Below, piece by piece: positions 31,586 to 44,850 of a stretch of DNA of 64,000 bases (positions are counted from its first letter, which is position 1; the number at the start of each line of letters is the position of its first letter). The position numbers and the translations under genes are program-made. A model generated the notes under the pieces. The model made no database searches and was not told where the DNA came from. It was given only the letters and a program-made list of their open reading frames with translations. Origin of the DNA: Chaetomium olivaceum (taxonomy: Eukaryota > Ascomycota > Sordariomycetes > Sordariales > Chaetomiaceae); the NCBI GenBank assembly GCA_039881045.1, contig JAYWVB010000022.1, positions 434,001 through 498,000 of the forward strand, read 5' to 3'.

Positions 31586-33408
31586 GTGTTGGGGGTTCGG
31601 TGGGAGATAAGAGTTGTTGTGGTGATGAATGGGGGTTTTAGATATGATTCGGGAGCTCTTGACCTCCCGTTGGCATCGCTGTGGGACTTGTTGTTATTCC
31701 AGGCCATATCTCAATGCACAACATAGTTCGTCGTAAGCCCTCGGAATAAGGTTATCTGCGCTAGCAACCATATCGCGCAACGTCATGTTATGCAAGGGTA
31801 ATGCTAGCTTCCGTCACGGAAAGGGGCCAGAACGCGCCATCTTGTCTCTCAGATGTCAAGGCCAAGAAGAGCAAAGATAGCTGAGATCGACTTGAAACAT
31901 CTCCTCGAAGGCGGAAAAGCAAGATCGTGGGGATCAACGTCCGCTAAGCATCTTGTGTGAAAACAAAGCAGGAAACACTCGTTAGGGCAGGTGGGTAAAA
32001 AACCAACGAGCAAGAAGCAACAACCACGAAGGGGGGCAAAACAACGAAAAGGGGTAATTAGCACCACAGCATGATACCAAACTCAGGCATAATAACCCCA
32101 ACCAAACGATCTTTGCACTCACTTATCCCCATAACTAACCATGAATACATCCCCCGTACCACCCTCCCCGCCCATTGCAAACCATCGACACCCCATCTCG
32201 CCACCCCCTGAGGGAATGTCCGGGAGAAGCATCAGACACGAATCACCAATCCAAAGACGGCCGAAAGGTAGCCAGCCCCGCAAGCCAAAACCACAGCCAC
32301 AAAGAGCGCAAGAACACAAAAAAACAACCGAGCTTGAAAAAACCCCAGCTCCCCCAACCTCACGGAACCGATCGACTGTAACCATGGACACACAGGTGTT
32401 GGTTAACACTTGCCACGCTAGAACACTCCGTTGCACTTAGGAGGCGCGTTTCTCGACTCTCGAGCGTCCCACATGTAGAGAGCACCGTTATCCTCGGTAC
32501 GTTTCGTCTCGTCAGTCCTCCGGAGCCATCGGTGCCCTAACCCGGCATGGATTAAGAGATAGAACTCCGTATCTTCACTGCCTCCAAAAACCGAAGTCCA
32601 CACACGGTAAATGATGTCACGCACGGTAAGTGACCCGACCTATTTGCGTGAGAGCCATTATCAATCAAGAGGCATGCATATACGCCCGCTACCTAACGAG
32701 AGTAGCGGCAGTTAACAGTCACCGGTAGCTGGGACGCGAGATAGATGACGCGTAAGTAGACAGTCACGTAGACGAGAAGATTGCTGATGAATTGTACAGG
32801 CCGTTCCAGCAAGTCCTGACACATTTCCACCTCAGCCGAACCGAGCCGAGCTGGGTGGAAGCTGAAGACAAACTGGCCCAAGGAAGCGAACAACGACCCT
32901 AGTATAGATGTAAGATACGTTGGCAGTAGGCAGCAGCGCCGTCAAGAGGAGAAACGTGACCGGTTCCCCCTGATGTGGCTCTACGTCCCCAAAAACCCCC
33001 ACCGCCCCTTCGCAATTACCGCAGCACCCCGCCGCGTTATCTATACATTCCTGGATGTTGCCTTCGTTAGGAGTGACAAGACGAGGAGAGTCGTTATTCG
33101 TTTCCGTTCCAAAAGATTCCATTGTCCCGACAGCTTTTCCGTTCGTGACAGTACTAGACAGACATGGGTTTCGCTCGACGACGACGGTGGCGATGTAGGA
33201 GGCCGAGGCTCGACGCGACGCGGGGAGGAGTGGCCGAAAAAAAGGATGATGAGGCTGTGGCCCCTTGGCGATCAAGAAACGTGAGGCAGTAGATGAGTTG
33301 ACGAGATGAAGGCAGTTCCGCTTGCCATGGCTGTGTGTCGCAAAGCGGCAAATTTACCGACCGCGCCCGAACCTAGAAGGAAGAGAAAAGTTCGCATAAA
33401 CCCTTTAT
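31586..33408. other. 1.8-kb convergent region, no gene seen
   Basis: Lies between the 3' ends of the Rdx gene (+) and PP1 (-). It must hold both 3' UTRs. Frames are short and unlike any family I know. A/C-rich around 31960-32360. Confidence 0.4.
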
Positions 33409-34592
33409 TTACTTGGACTTCCGGGGAGTGGTGGGCCGGCTACTGCCCCCGAGGCCGTGGACGTACTTTTGTTTTTTCTCTGCGGGTTTGAGAATCTGGA
33501 CCGAGACTGTTAGCTCGACTTGATACACTCAATCCGACAGGGCTGAGGAACACAAACCTGGAAGGAGCAGAGCAAGCTCTCGTCCACGCTCATCATGGCA
33601 CCAGCATTGTCAAATTCGCCGCAGTAGTTGGGGGCGCTGAACAAGGTGACGAGTTGACGCTTCGAGAAGAACTCGTAACCGTCCTCGACAACCTGGTGGG
33701 CACGGCAGATGAGGTCCATGTCGTGTTTTTGCAGGAAACGAGAGACGACGTCAGGACCAAACGTGAAGGAGACACCACGGTCGTTCTCGGACCAGCCAGT
33801 GATATCCTTGTCCGGGTCGGACCACAGAAGATCGCAGAGGAGGCCGCAATCGGGGATCTGGAGATGAGACATTAGCAACTTGGGACGAGAGTATCCAGGT
33901 ACCACCTGAGCCACCTACATCAGTCGGCCGCATGACGCGGCGGATCTGCTCCATCGAGTTCAGATCGGGGCTCAGGCCACCGTGCATCGTGAAAATCTTC
34001 TCGTCGATGATTGCGGCGATGGGCAGGCAGTTGAAGCAGTCGGTGAACGTCTTCCACAGCTTGATGTTGTACCGACGCTTGCACTCGTCGTAGAAGCCGT
34101 AGATACGGTTGATAGACGCGCATTCGTGGTTGCCCCGCAGGATGAAGAAGTTTTCGGGGTACTTGATCTTGTAGGCGAGGAGCAAGCAGATGGTCTCGAG
34201 AGACTGCTTGCCACGATCTACGTAATCGCCAAGGAAGAGGTAGTTGGCCTCGGGCGGGAAGCCGCCGTACTCGAACAGGCGGAGCAAGTCATAATATTGC
34301 CCATGAATATCGCCGCAAATCTAGCGGGGACGATATCAGCTATGAAAGTCAAGGCGGGAAGAGGTCACGCGAGGAGTGCGCCGGGCAGTTGGAAAGGACG
34401 GGTTTGTCTCACCTTGATGGGAGCCTCGAGCTCGAGCAGAATGGGCTGAGAGATAAAGATCTCGCGGGCCTTGGTACAGAGATAACGAATCTCGGCCTCG
34501 AGCAGCTGAACCTGCTTGCCTGGGCGGCTGCCCCGCACCTCCAAGAGGCGGTCGATTATAGAGTCGAGATCGACATCGTGCTGGTCCGCCAT
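33409..34592 (-). CDS. Serine/threonine protein phosphatase PP1 catalytic subunit (Glc7-type)
   Basis: Four exons: 34592-34413, 34320-33919, 33857-33558, 33495-33409; introns of 92, 61 and 62 nt, all GT-AG; 322 residues, the usual PP1 length. The metal-binding signatures are present: ICGDIHGQYYDLLRLFEYGG (GDxHG), LFLGDYVDRG (GDxVDRG) and LRGNHECASINRIYGF (GNHE), with SAPNYCGEF near the C-terminus. The first exon matches PP1 (DSIIDRLLEVRG...CTKAREIF) rather than PP2A or PP4, and the tail ends in SSRPTTPRKSK with a TPPR-like phosphosite. Controls glycogen metabolism, mitosis and other processes through regulatory subunits. Confidence 0.97.
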
Positions 34593-37500
34593 TGTAAAAT
34601 ACGCTCGACCCTCCTAGCCGAAATTATGGCGCGTACGAAGGTAAAAGCGTTGGTGGTGACCGGTGGAACCCCAGCGACCGACCCAAGAGAGAAAAAAAAA
34701 ACTCGGGAAGAAAAGACAGGCGCGAAGAGTAATTAGGGAATGATACACTCCTGGCACTGGAGGGGAGGAGGGGTAAAATAAGTCAGCGCGATGCTCTAAA
34801 AGATAGCGTGGATTGGGTGTGCTCATGGGCGCGAGGGTTCAGAGCTTCCATTTCGCGACGTAATCGCAAAACAAAGGTGAAGCGGAGGTGATGTATGGGC
34901 TTACCTGGTCGGGTGCTCACAAGTGATCGCAGCAACGAGTGGTTTGTGTTGGGGATCAAGGGGAAAATGCCCCTTCTTCGTCTTCGTCAGCGGTTCGCAG
35001 AATGCCGATTTGCTTTCTCCTATATGGTTTATTTTTGATGGTTGTAGGATGGCGTTTGGTATCCTAGTCACCGGGGGTTTGCAGTTGATTCCAAGGCAAG
35101 TGCAGCAAGATGCGACAAACAGTCGATAGTACGTCTGTAAAAAGAGCACTAATCTCGTCGCGATTACTTAATGCTAGGCGTCGGCAAAGCAAGCACTATG
35201 CTTGAGTCGCTCTTTGGGCGCGCGTCGCTGGGATGGCAACAAGGCCGGTCGTCGATGAAGGGGATCTGTTGGCGTTGTTGTTGGGTCGAGTGCCACGGTC
35301 GGGGCCGGGAAGACAAGGCGGGAAAGTGGTGGATGCAAATCGCGCCGTTGGCAGGAATTCGCAGTTGTTATCTTTTATTTAGCAGGTTGAGATCTCGACT
35401 TGCACTGTGCCTGTGTTAGGACTTTGATCGCCTGGTTTGTTTTGGTTCTTTTTCGCCGGGGAACGAAATCGCTCTGATCACGATGGAACGTCAGAAAAAT
35501 TGCTGTTCGGTCGCTGAACAGTCCAGGTTTTGGAGGAGACCACGGCACAACCGGGAGGTCAGGTAAATGAGCAGCAGGCAGGGCGCTTCACAGGGCTATG
35601 TTCTCAGTGTCGGGAAGGCACCACTGATACTGGCCGGGACAGGCCCGCTCTCCACGAAAAATTGCATGCGAACCCACGCTGGGCCCGGGGTCTGGAACGC
35701 GTCGCCGTTATCAACCACTAGCACAATTTCATAGCAGAGTCTGTTAGTGCTCCCCTCCAAACCCAGTCTTTTAGCGCGGATTGGCCTGTCAAGGTGGGGC
35801 TCAACCCCTCGCCGCCCTCCCTGTCCTTGGCAATCGCATTTAAAACGTCGCTTTTCCTTGCGTTGCAGTCTTGACAAACCCGCCATCCAAGATCGAGTTG
35901 TCGATACAAAATCCAAATTGGTTTGAAGAAATCGCAGGGCCGTTCTTTGGGTTCTCGTCCCTGATTGCGATCGCCAACCACAGCTGCCCAACGCCCCGTC
36001 GTGCCGCTCTCATGGCGCTCTGACCACGGTTCAGGAACAGATTTGATTCAGCTTCTGTCAGCCTCGGCCGGGCACGGGCGGGAACTCTCCTCCCTCTGCC
36101 CTGGCTCGCCCTGGCTCTGAGGCACAGCCCGATCGAGAAAGCTCGTGTCCGGTCCACTTTCACCCGCAGACGTTGCAAGGTACTGATCGAATCGATGCCG
36201 AAATAGTCACCCTTCGTGTCGATACTATGACGAGACACGAGTTGGTGATGAACTGATGATGTATCCAATGTCGATTCCGGCGGGGAATGCCGAGCCTGAA
36301 CTTGCCAAACCTCCTCCCTCTCGCGCCTGCTTGGCGCCCGGATCTGGGCTGCGCCCCCAGGGGGGGGCCGATCCTTGATGGTGTGGTGGGAGTGTCAAGT
36401 TGGAGGACCTTGGGCCATCTTGCCGCTCACCTCGCGGTGGGATGGCGTTTGATTCGCTGAACGGCGTGTCATCCCTTGATCCAAACCCCCGCCGGGGAGA
36501 ATGTCAACTTCACTTTTAGCTCTCGCAAGTCTCCGTTCTAGCTTGACCGAGGTTTCACCCAGCGACCGATCGAGACCACCGCAGTCTGCATGCTGCACTG
36601 TCGATGCATATCAGTGTTGCTAGGTTCTTGGCGCGATTGTGCGGAACCGGGTGTTGCTTGCTGTTGAGTGTGGTTGACTCACCTCTGCTCTCTGCCTTGA
36701 CTTCCCGAGAATCACGGGACGAACTCGGCGTCGGGATCTTTGGTGCGGTATCTTATCCGTACCTTGGCCCCTCTCCCCGTCCCCCCCTTTGTCATCCACA
36801 GTGGCCATCTTCCTCATCCTGCCCCGCGTTATGACAGGTCCAGTGGCTGCCTCGCCAAGCGGGGCAACCGCGCTGCCCCTCCTTAATGCTGTCATCGTGC
36901 TTGTGTGGGCAGCAGCAAGCAGCAGCAAAGCAGCAGGTCAACGTTCCCTAACTATCGCCGATTGGATGCCAGGGATACATCGAGTACACAACAGCTCCGG
37001 TGATCACACTGATAAGTCACCTGAGCGGTTAGCTCTGAGTCGTTACACAGTGTATGACCACCAACAGACCTGAAGAAGTTCAAGAAGCAAGGACGAGAGC
37101 AAAGGATGGGAATACTGTGTATGGAGCAAGATAACCCCAAATCGAGTAAAAACAATCTCGTTGGCTGCCGGATGATTTTCGTTTCGTTCCTGCAGACGAG
37201 GCCCGATTTAGCTGACATCCACATTCGGAGCCGGCCTTTGTTCCTGATGCAGTGCCGAGTTCGTTACTTATTTAGCTTCAGAGAAATCGAACCAATGATT
37301 CCGGACTGCCGTGTCCTCTGAAACATAGTGTACCTGTCGGAAGCTGCGTTACAAGAGGAGCCGGAAGAGGATAGCTTTCATGGAGCATTGCCATATCCGA
37401 CGACTATCAGACCCGCTCTACTTACTCGCAACAGCGGATGGAAGTACACAACAAACCATCCATGCAGTTACACTCTCACTGCACAACACCAAAACACCAA

Positions 37501-38264
37501 AATAACAGCACAATACAACTAGTATATTCCCTCCGCGGCATCTCTGACACCCGCGCCGTCAGCCCCTACCTCCAGCCGCAACCCTAAGCCAGCTAGCAGT
37601 ATGCTCCCCCTTGACTCCCCACCTCGATAGATATGATAATTGCTAGCCTCCCGACGCCATCCCCTTATGACTCCGTACAGTAGTTATAAAACCCAACAGC
37701 TCGAATGAAGACGTAATCCTCCGTCTGGTCCTCAATAATAAACCCGTTTCGCGTCCATCATCCCTCCATCCCTATTGCTGGATCCGTCCCTCTGTCTTGA
37801 AAAGTAAAGCCCGAACTCAGAGCAGTAAAGAGAGAAAACCTCGAGAAGAAAAGTTAAGGAAAGGGGAATCAATAAACTAGTGCGCAGGGAAATGTAACGT
37901 AGGAAGTTGAAGGGAAAGGGAGAAAAAAAGAAAAAAAAAAGTGAAAAAAAGAAGCCGTGCCCGTGTTTGTAATACCGGCTCGCCTCTCCCTGTTGTCCTC
38001 CCGCCGATGTAAGGCTCGAGGATGGACAGGATGAAGAGAAAAGGGGAAGGAAGGTGGTATCAATCCGATGACAAGCCCCAACACGGGCGCGAAGAAAAAC
38101 AACAAAGCCGCCGCCGCCCTAAACGGTATCCCCCCACCTTAGAAGAAGAGAAAAGCAACGTAAAAACCCATCCCCTAGCCCAAATGCTACGGAGTAAAGG
38201 GACAAGAAACCACCAACAATACTCATACACCGCGCATGGCCCAGCAAGAAGTCCACGCAATCAA
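34593..38264. other. 3.7-kb intergenic region between PP1 and NTO1
   Basis: Includes the PP1 promoter and leader and the NTO1 3' UTR. No protein gene is supported despite several open frames of 60-145 codons, none with recognisable content. A poly-A-rich purine tract occurs at 37915-37950. The interval is longer than typical gaps here and might hold a non-coding transcript. Confidence 0.4.
34757..34904 (-). other. Candidate 5' UTR intron of the PP1 gene
   Basis: On the minus strand ACCAG|GTAAGCCC at 34905/34904 is a strong donor, and CCTCCCCTCCAG|TGCCAG (acceptor at 34757) is pyrimidine-rich. The 148-nt interval lies entirely upstream of the ATG at 34592. Prediction from splice-site shape only. 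Confidence 0.4.
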
Positions 38265-41200
38265 TCACTTCTTCCTCGCCGAACTCCTCACCCCCTTGCG
38301 CAGCAGCCTCCCGCCAGCTACCGCCGCAGCAGCAACTTCACTCCTCGTTCTCTTTCTAGGACTCCCGCTCGCCGCCGCCGCCGCCGCCGCAACAGCCGCC
38401 ATCCCCACGGCCTTCTTCGCACTCACACTCGCGCCGCTCATATTCGCAGCAGCAGCAGCAGCAACACCACCACCACCACCACCACCACCACCAACCGCAG
38501 CCCGCTCACCGCCCGCACCATTAACCAACTCCAACTCCCCTCCGCCATTCTGATGATGATCCTGAGTCAGATCCAACCCGTCACTACTCAGGGACGGCGG
38601 CGCCCCCTCCCCAACTTCATCCCCCTCCCCCTCCCCCTCACCAGCAATGGTGATGGTCATCTCCTCATCGACATCAAACTCCAGATCCCTCAGGGCCTCC
38701 TCGTCCATGTCGGTCAGCTCCTCGCTAAGGCCGCGCAGGGCGTCGCGTCCAGGCGTCCACTGCGCCTGCGCGGCGCTGGTGCCGCGCAGCTCGAACCCGT
38801 CTAGGTACCAGGGGATGCCGCCCTGGGTGAGGAAGTTGTTTGAGTTTGAGTTTGAGTTTGGGTTGATGGTGTGATTGTTGTTATTGGGGTGGGAGGAGAA
38901 GGAGGAGGTTCCGTCCAGACCCGTCCCGTTGAGGGCGAGAGTGGGTTTGGTTGTTGTTGTTGTTGTTGCGGGGAGGGTTTGGGCGATGAAGGAGGCCGCG
39001 GAGCCGGTGTTGGAACGCGGGGGTGTGAGTGGTTGGGGGTTGGTTGTCGTTGCCCCGGGCAGTTGGTGGGAGTAGCCAACGTCGGGTAGAGAGGGTGGGG
39101 AGTTGGAGGGTTTGGTCATGAAGCCATTGGTGAGATGGGGGGTAGATTCTTTGTGGGGCTCGCCTGCGACCGAGTGGGCGGCGGAGAGGAGACCGTTGGG
39201 TTTCAAAATAGCTCCGTCGTGCTCGCCATGCCCGTGGTAGCCGCCCACCTCGATATTATCTTCCTCTGGTTCGGCGCCATTCATGATATCGTCAGGCTCG
39301 CCTTCGGCGTCCGCCTCGCCTTCGCTGTGGTCGGCGACTATGATCTGACCTTCGACCGGAGCGTCGGCCATGTCCACATCCTGGCTTTGGCCCGCTGCCG
39401 TGTCCTCGTCGCTGGACACCATAATACTAGCAACTGGCGGTCGGCGCACCTGGACGCTCGCCTCGAGCAGACCTTCGAGCTCCGTGTGAAGTACGTCATA
39501 TGGCTGGTCGAGGATCTCGGCTTCTGCCTTTAGGGCTGCCTCGAGGAATGGCTGCAGCAATTTGAGGATTCGCTTGCCCAAGCGCCTCCGGGCACCAGCG
39601 TCTGCATAATTGTGATGCTTAGATGGCGAGGCCTCGACGGGCTCTGAATCCGGAACTAACGAGGCCGGGGGGTTGTCGATACCGGCACTAATAGCCTTGC
39701 AGAGATCTTGCGTGAACGGGAGAGTCGTCACGTAGTAGCGCCGGTCCATCTTCTCTTGCATATCCTGAAAGGCTTGCTTGAACACGTTTTTATCGAGTCT
39801 AAACATGTCAGCTACATGGACAATAATCGAAACCCCCAGAGACGACTCACAGGAATGCTTTTTCGAGGATTGGCTGCAGCTGGTTGTAGATCGGAAAATA
39901 GCAGGTGTTGATCATCTCCATTTCGAGCTCGGCCGCTTCGAGTTTCAGTCTCTCGCGCTCCTCGATCAAGTGGCACAGATCCTTGAGCTTGGCGAGCTCG
40001 TCGACGAGGTTTCCGCAAAACTCGACTCTCCTATCAAGCCGCGCCTTGCCGGAGGGGCCCATGGCCGCGAAGTTGCGGCGTGTCAATTCCATGGATGAAA
40101 AGGTCTCCATTTGTAGTTGTAGTCGCTTGAGCAGGGCGGCGCCGCGGCGTGCCTCGCGCTTGAGTGTCCAGTATTTGCAAGCCTCGCTCACAAAGTCCTT
40201 GCGTTTCCTAATCGGAAACCTTGCGAGTGCGCTTTCAACCAGATCGAAAACCGCTTGTGGGATGATGGGCGCGCCGGAGGGTAGTTTCCAGATATTTTTG
40301 GGTGGCTGACTCTTCTTCTTATCTGCGAGCACGGCCGAGACCTTCGCGCCAGTGATTTGGGATTCGTCGGGCGGTCGCTCGGTCACGGCGTTACGGTGCG
40401 TAGCGGCAAGTTGCAAGGCGGAGGCTTGGCTATCGGCCCAGAGGCGGCCCTTCATAGTGCGCTTGTAAAAGCGCTTCGCTTCCTTGGTCGCCTGGGCGAC
40501 ACCGCTTTCCTCAGCATAGTCCGGCGGGCAGTGCTTATCGCAAAAGGCCTTCAGCGGGAGAGTGCCATCAAGCACCGCAAGTGCCCCCTGGCTATTCTTC
40601 ATCTTAAGGAACAGCCGGCATCGGCGGGCACAGGTCACATGGAAGGCCTGATAGCAGCTTTTGTTAGAACACTGGATGCAGGCTCCCATCCGCTGGCTGC
40701 AGATGTAGCACGTCAACCTCCACCTCGTTTTCGGCACTTTCTCAACCTCCATCACAGGCTCCATAAAGGTGTGATTTCCGAGGGAGACCTCAGGGATCCA
40801 CATGGCGCACAACAGATGCGCCCACTTTGAAGAGTTGGTCTGCTTGAACGCGCCGTCGGTATTCGGGCAGAAGATGCACGTCTGCGATTTTCGTCAGTAT
40901 CAACCACAACCACGACCTACAACGGCATTATAGCCTGAAAGACGTTTCGAGCACTTACCGGAATGCCACGCCCAATAAGCTGGCATTTGCGACACAACCA
41001 CTGTCCCTCGGGAATAAAAGGAACGCCATAGCACTCCTGGTGAACAGCAAGGTCGCAGCCGTCGCAGAACACAATCGCGTTCGTATTCTCGCAATCGCCG
41101 TCGTCGCAGATGGCGCATTTACTGTCCTGCTCCTCGCCAGCCTGTGGCTCGCCGTTGACAGCAGCTGCCGAGCTCGACCGCGGCCTGTGGGTCTGAGGCG

Positions 41201-42419
41201 GCTTGGGGTTCGGCTTCGGTATCCTCTTCTCGAGCGCATGCCACTCCTTCTCGATTTTCGTTATCGCGATCTCAAATATCTCGCGGGTTATCGGGTCGAG
41301 CTCGGTGGCCTTGCGCTGGCCATTCAGCTTCTCGAGCCACATGTCGTCTTGCTCGTCCATATCATACTCGACACGGCCCACGGCGCCGGCTGAATGCTGG
41401 ACAGCATCGCCGTCGGTCTTTGCCGCGCCAGACTGGTCCGCCTCCTCTTCCATGTTCGCATCCGTCGCCTTGATTAGGTTGCGGTCCGGCCGAATGAAGT
41501 TGTCGCTCTCTTGATACCCGACATTCATCATCGACTTATCGACGTACCTCGCCTGCCCGAAGGTCTTGCTCTCGAACAAGGCAATCCGGTTGGTTTTGCG
41601 GTACTGGGGCTGTTTCAAGTCCAGACGCTCTTTAGAGGTCTGACCAGAAATGGGGAGGACCTTGGGAACCTTGGGGCCTGCGCCGAAGTCGAGAGTTCGG
41701 GTGGCATAGAGCGAAAATGACTCCCGCGCGGGCCTGCCAAGTCGCCGTCTGCTGGGCGTATCTGCCAGCGTCAAACCGACGGACTGTTTGTCCTGCCCGC
41801 TTGGCGTTCCGTTCACTTCGTTTGTCAGACCCGGGTTAGCCTCCTTAGTGGGAGTGGCTGCGCCGTTGATGGCAGAGGCCTGGGCAGCCGGGGTGGGTGG
41901 GACGGATTTTATGATTCCATCAACTTCGTCCGCCTGGAGGACAATGAAGGTGGCTTCGATGTCAAGGTTGGGGTGGAACTCCTCCCATCCGCGCTCCTCG
42001 CGTGGCTTGTAACCCTCGCTCTGGACGACGGCCGCGGCCACAGCTGCCGCAGAGCTATACTGCATATCATCTCGTTCGTCACGGTTCACAGCCGTCCTAA
42101 TCCTTGTGCTTCGTTCTCTCCGTGGAAACACGGCCGGGGAAGGTTGCGCCTGGGTCGCGGCCGACGCCCGGGGACGCGACACGGTTGTTGAGGGCGCCAG
42201 TGACTCAGTGGGGATTTCGGTCCCGTCCTCGTCAACAAAGCGTCCGCCGCCGCCAGGGCCACCAGGGATATATCGACGTCTCTTGGGTGGAGGTTCGGTG
42301 GCTGGGCCGTCAGCAGTGGTTCGTTTGGCTCGAGACGCGCTCGCAGAGCCGGGTCCCTTGGGGCGGCCCCGGGGACGGCCCCGCGCTGTGCGCCTCGGGG
42401 TTGACGGAGCCGGAGCCAT
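38265..42419 (-). CDS. NTO1: NTO1/BRPF-like PHD-zinc-knuckle-PHD chromatin protein
   Basis: Scaffold expected in a NuA3-type (MYST) histone acetyltransferase complex, nuclear. Three exons: 42419-40959, 40881-39851, 39798-38265, giving 1,341 residues. The basic N-terminus has AT-hook-like GRPRGRPKGPG; an EPL1-like segment (WEEFHPNLDIEATFIVLQAD) is near residue 145. The first PHD finger starts near 435 (CAICDDGDCENTNAIVFCDG, CDLAVHQECYGVPFIPEGQW), followed by the extended PHD (TCIFCPNTDGAF...WAHLLCAMWIPEV...CYICSQRMGACIQCSNKSCY...FHVTCARRCRLF). The zinc-coordinating run crosses the first intron exactly. A helical region follows, but I see no bromodomain. The last 500 residues are low complexity: Asn/Ser, Gly and Ala runs encoded by triplet repeats at 38450-38500 and 38840-38960. 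A paralogous PHD protein such as Jade-type is a less likely alternative. Confidence 0.87.
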
Positions 42420-44850
42420 AACCGGCGAGTAGGGTTGTAAATGTCTTATCGGAGGTCAGGTGTCGAGATGGTGTTGCAGGAGAGGCTCGAGCGCGAAAAG
42501 GGGTAGTCGATGGAGGACGGGTGGGCGTCGCCCGTTGCGGGGTTTTGGGAAGTAGGTGATTATTCTCCAGAATCTATCGATAATGGGTATATGGGCGATT
42601 CATAACCTGGCCTTTTATCTTCTGGCCGGGAAAAGCCTTGTTCTGATGGCTGGGGATACGGAATGTAAGGTGGTGCCTTCAGCTTGCGAAGATGTGACGT
42701 TCTGGAAAACGCGAGGCGTGATGCCGTCCAGGCCAATCAGGGCGCGCAAACAAGCAGGTGGAGTGGCGTCTCCTCCTTGAACGGCTTACGTAAACCCAGC
42801 CGCATTTATGCAGTCCGTGCGTCTGACCAGGGTGAGAGTTCACAAAGTTGGTGAAGTTGAGAGATTGTGGGAGAGTTAAGAGTCGCAACCTAATACTTTT
42901 GGTTGTTTAAGAAGGATGGTTTGAAATTTTCAGGTTTGTGGGAACTTTTTTACCAAAACACACTGGCAATTGGCCGCCGCATTCAGATTCTACGTTTTGG
43001 CGCATTCCGCTCCCTGCCGACTGCCGACAGTCGATCAAGGTGGGGCACATGCTTCTGTGCGAACCGTGACTGCATTAAAAAAGCACAAGCCTACAATGGC
43101 CCCAGTGCCCCGCAACACAATTCTGGCCAGAACTACCTCCCCGCTTGTCCTTTTATCTTACATCATAGAGACCGCTAGTTATAGCAATACGCGATATACA
43201 CAAGGAAAAACAAAACAACGACTATATCAAGAATAAGATGAGTGTGGTTATTTTACACTTTGATACCTGTGTAACTTCTAGACACGTAGAAACTAGACTA
43301 AAACTGTTAAAGCCTCCCGACCCTCCTCATACCAAAGCTGCCGGCAGGCATCCCATAGGGCTGAGTTTCATCTCTGGTGGCCGACCGACCCGATGAGTGA
43401 CCCAAATGACGTGGTTGCTATGCTGGCGAGCCTTGGCGCACAACCCAAATGTTCCCACTTTCCCTCACGATTCCATGAGAGTTCAATTATACTACAGGCC
43501 AATCAGATGCTGAGCGCATTCCCATGCGATTGACCGGCCAGCACTCCGGAGCATCGTCAGATTCTTAGGGGGAGCCCTTGCCTCCGAGGCAGACTTCCTC
43601 TGCTTCGGACTTCCATTACCACCCACCTAACCAACCACCTTACTGCCTATCGGGCTTCAAGCGACTGGCCGGGTTGAGCCCAACGTTCTAGTGTATCCTC
43701 CCTCTTTTCCGGTGCTGCCGAACAAAAAATACTAAAGCTCGTTGAAATCCCGACGGGCAAACATTGAAAACTATTTACACAACAACCTTGCCCGCCAAAG
43801 GTGGTAGAGAGGAGGGCCAAGTGGTTACACGAAGGGATAACTAGCCGGACTTATGCAATGGCACACAATCATTTTTCAATTAATTCCTCTTGGCAGCTTT
43901 CAATTCATGTCAACTAGCAGAGAAGTGGCCTAAAAAGGAGGAAGGGGGAGTGGGCAGGGAAAGAATAATAAACCTGACAAGATAGAATCATTGGTTGGCC
44001 CGACAAGGCGAATGGAACACTCAACATCATACCACCCTATTACTCGCACCACCTCGCACAACACACAAGCCAAGGGAGGCAATACGCACCAAAGGGAACA
44101 GGGCCGCTCTCATCAATTCTTCTCTTTCAGCCCACCAATCTCATTGCGCCGCCATCTGTCTTTCTTTGCTTCTCTCCTTGTATACCTTCCAGCAACCTCC
44201 AACCTCGAATGATCAAAACAACTTTTTGTACAAGAAAACCGCCCACCGACCCAACAGGATCTCTCCATCCAACTCTAAAAATCTCAGGACAGACGATTGA
44301 GAACGATGGGGGTATTAACCGCCAGGGAAGAGGAAGAGCTCTCATCCGTGCCGGCAACAACAAAAACCAACAACGAAGCTTCCTCCACACAAGTTGAAGC
44401 CTTCAAGCCAAGGCCAAACAAACGCCACCCATCATCCCTCCATCCAGTCTTAACCCTCGCTTTCATTCCAACCCAACTAAAGCCCCCTCATCCTAAAACG
44501 CCAGGTATGCGATGATGCATGCATGCTAAATGCTCCAGTGCGCAAAAGTGCAAAAGCGCTGTGCTGTGCTGTGCCGTGATATCTCGAAATGCAAATAATA
44601 AAAATAAGGAACAAGAATAGAAATAGGAAAAGCCAAGACCATCAACGCGGAAAAGCAAAGCAGAATCTCGGCCGAGCAATACTGCAACAGAAACAGAGAG
44701 TGGAAGAGAAGATGGGTATTTCCGATCCAACGCAATCCGTTTCATTAGCCGTCCGTTCGTCGCTCGTCGTTATGTATTCCCAATTCCAGCCAGCCAAGCA
44801 AACAACCAAGGGGTATCACAGATAAAATGAGCAAGTGGTCATCCCGCTTA
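42420..44850. other. 2.4-kb intergenic region upstream of NTO1
   Basis: Contains the NTO1 promoter and, near 44850, the 3' UTR of the LRR gene. The stretch 42900-43310 is AT-rich and the remainder is mixed; 43980-44480 is A/C-rich. No protein-coding gene is supported and no RNA gene was recognised. Confidence 0.4.
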
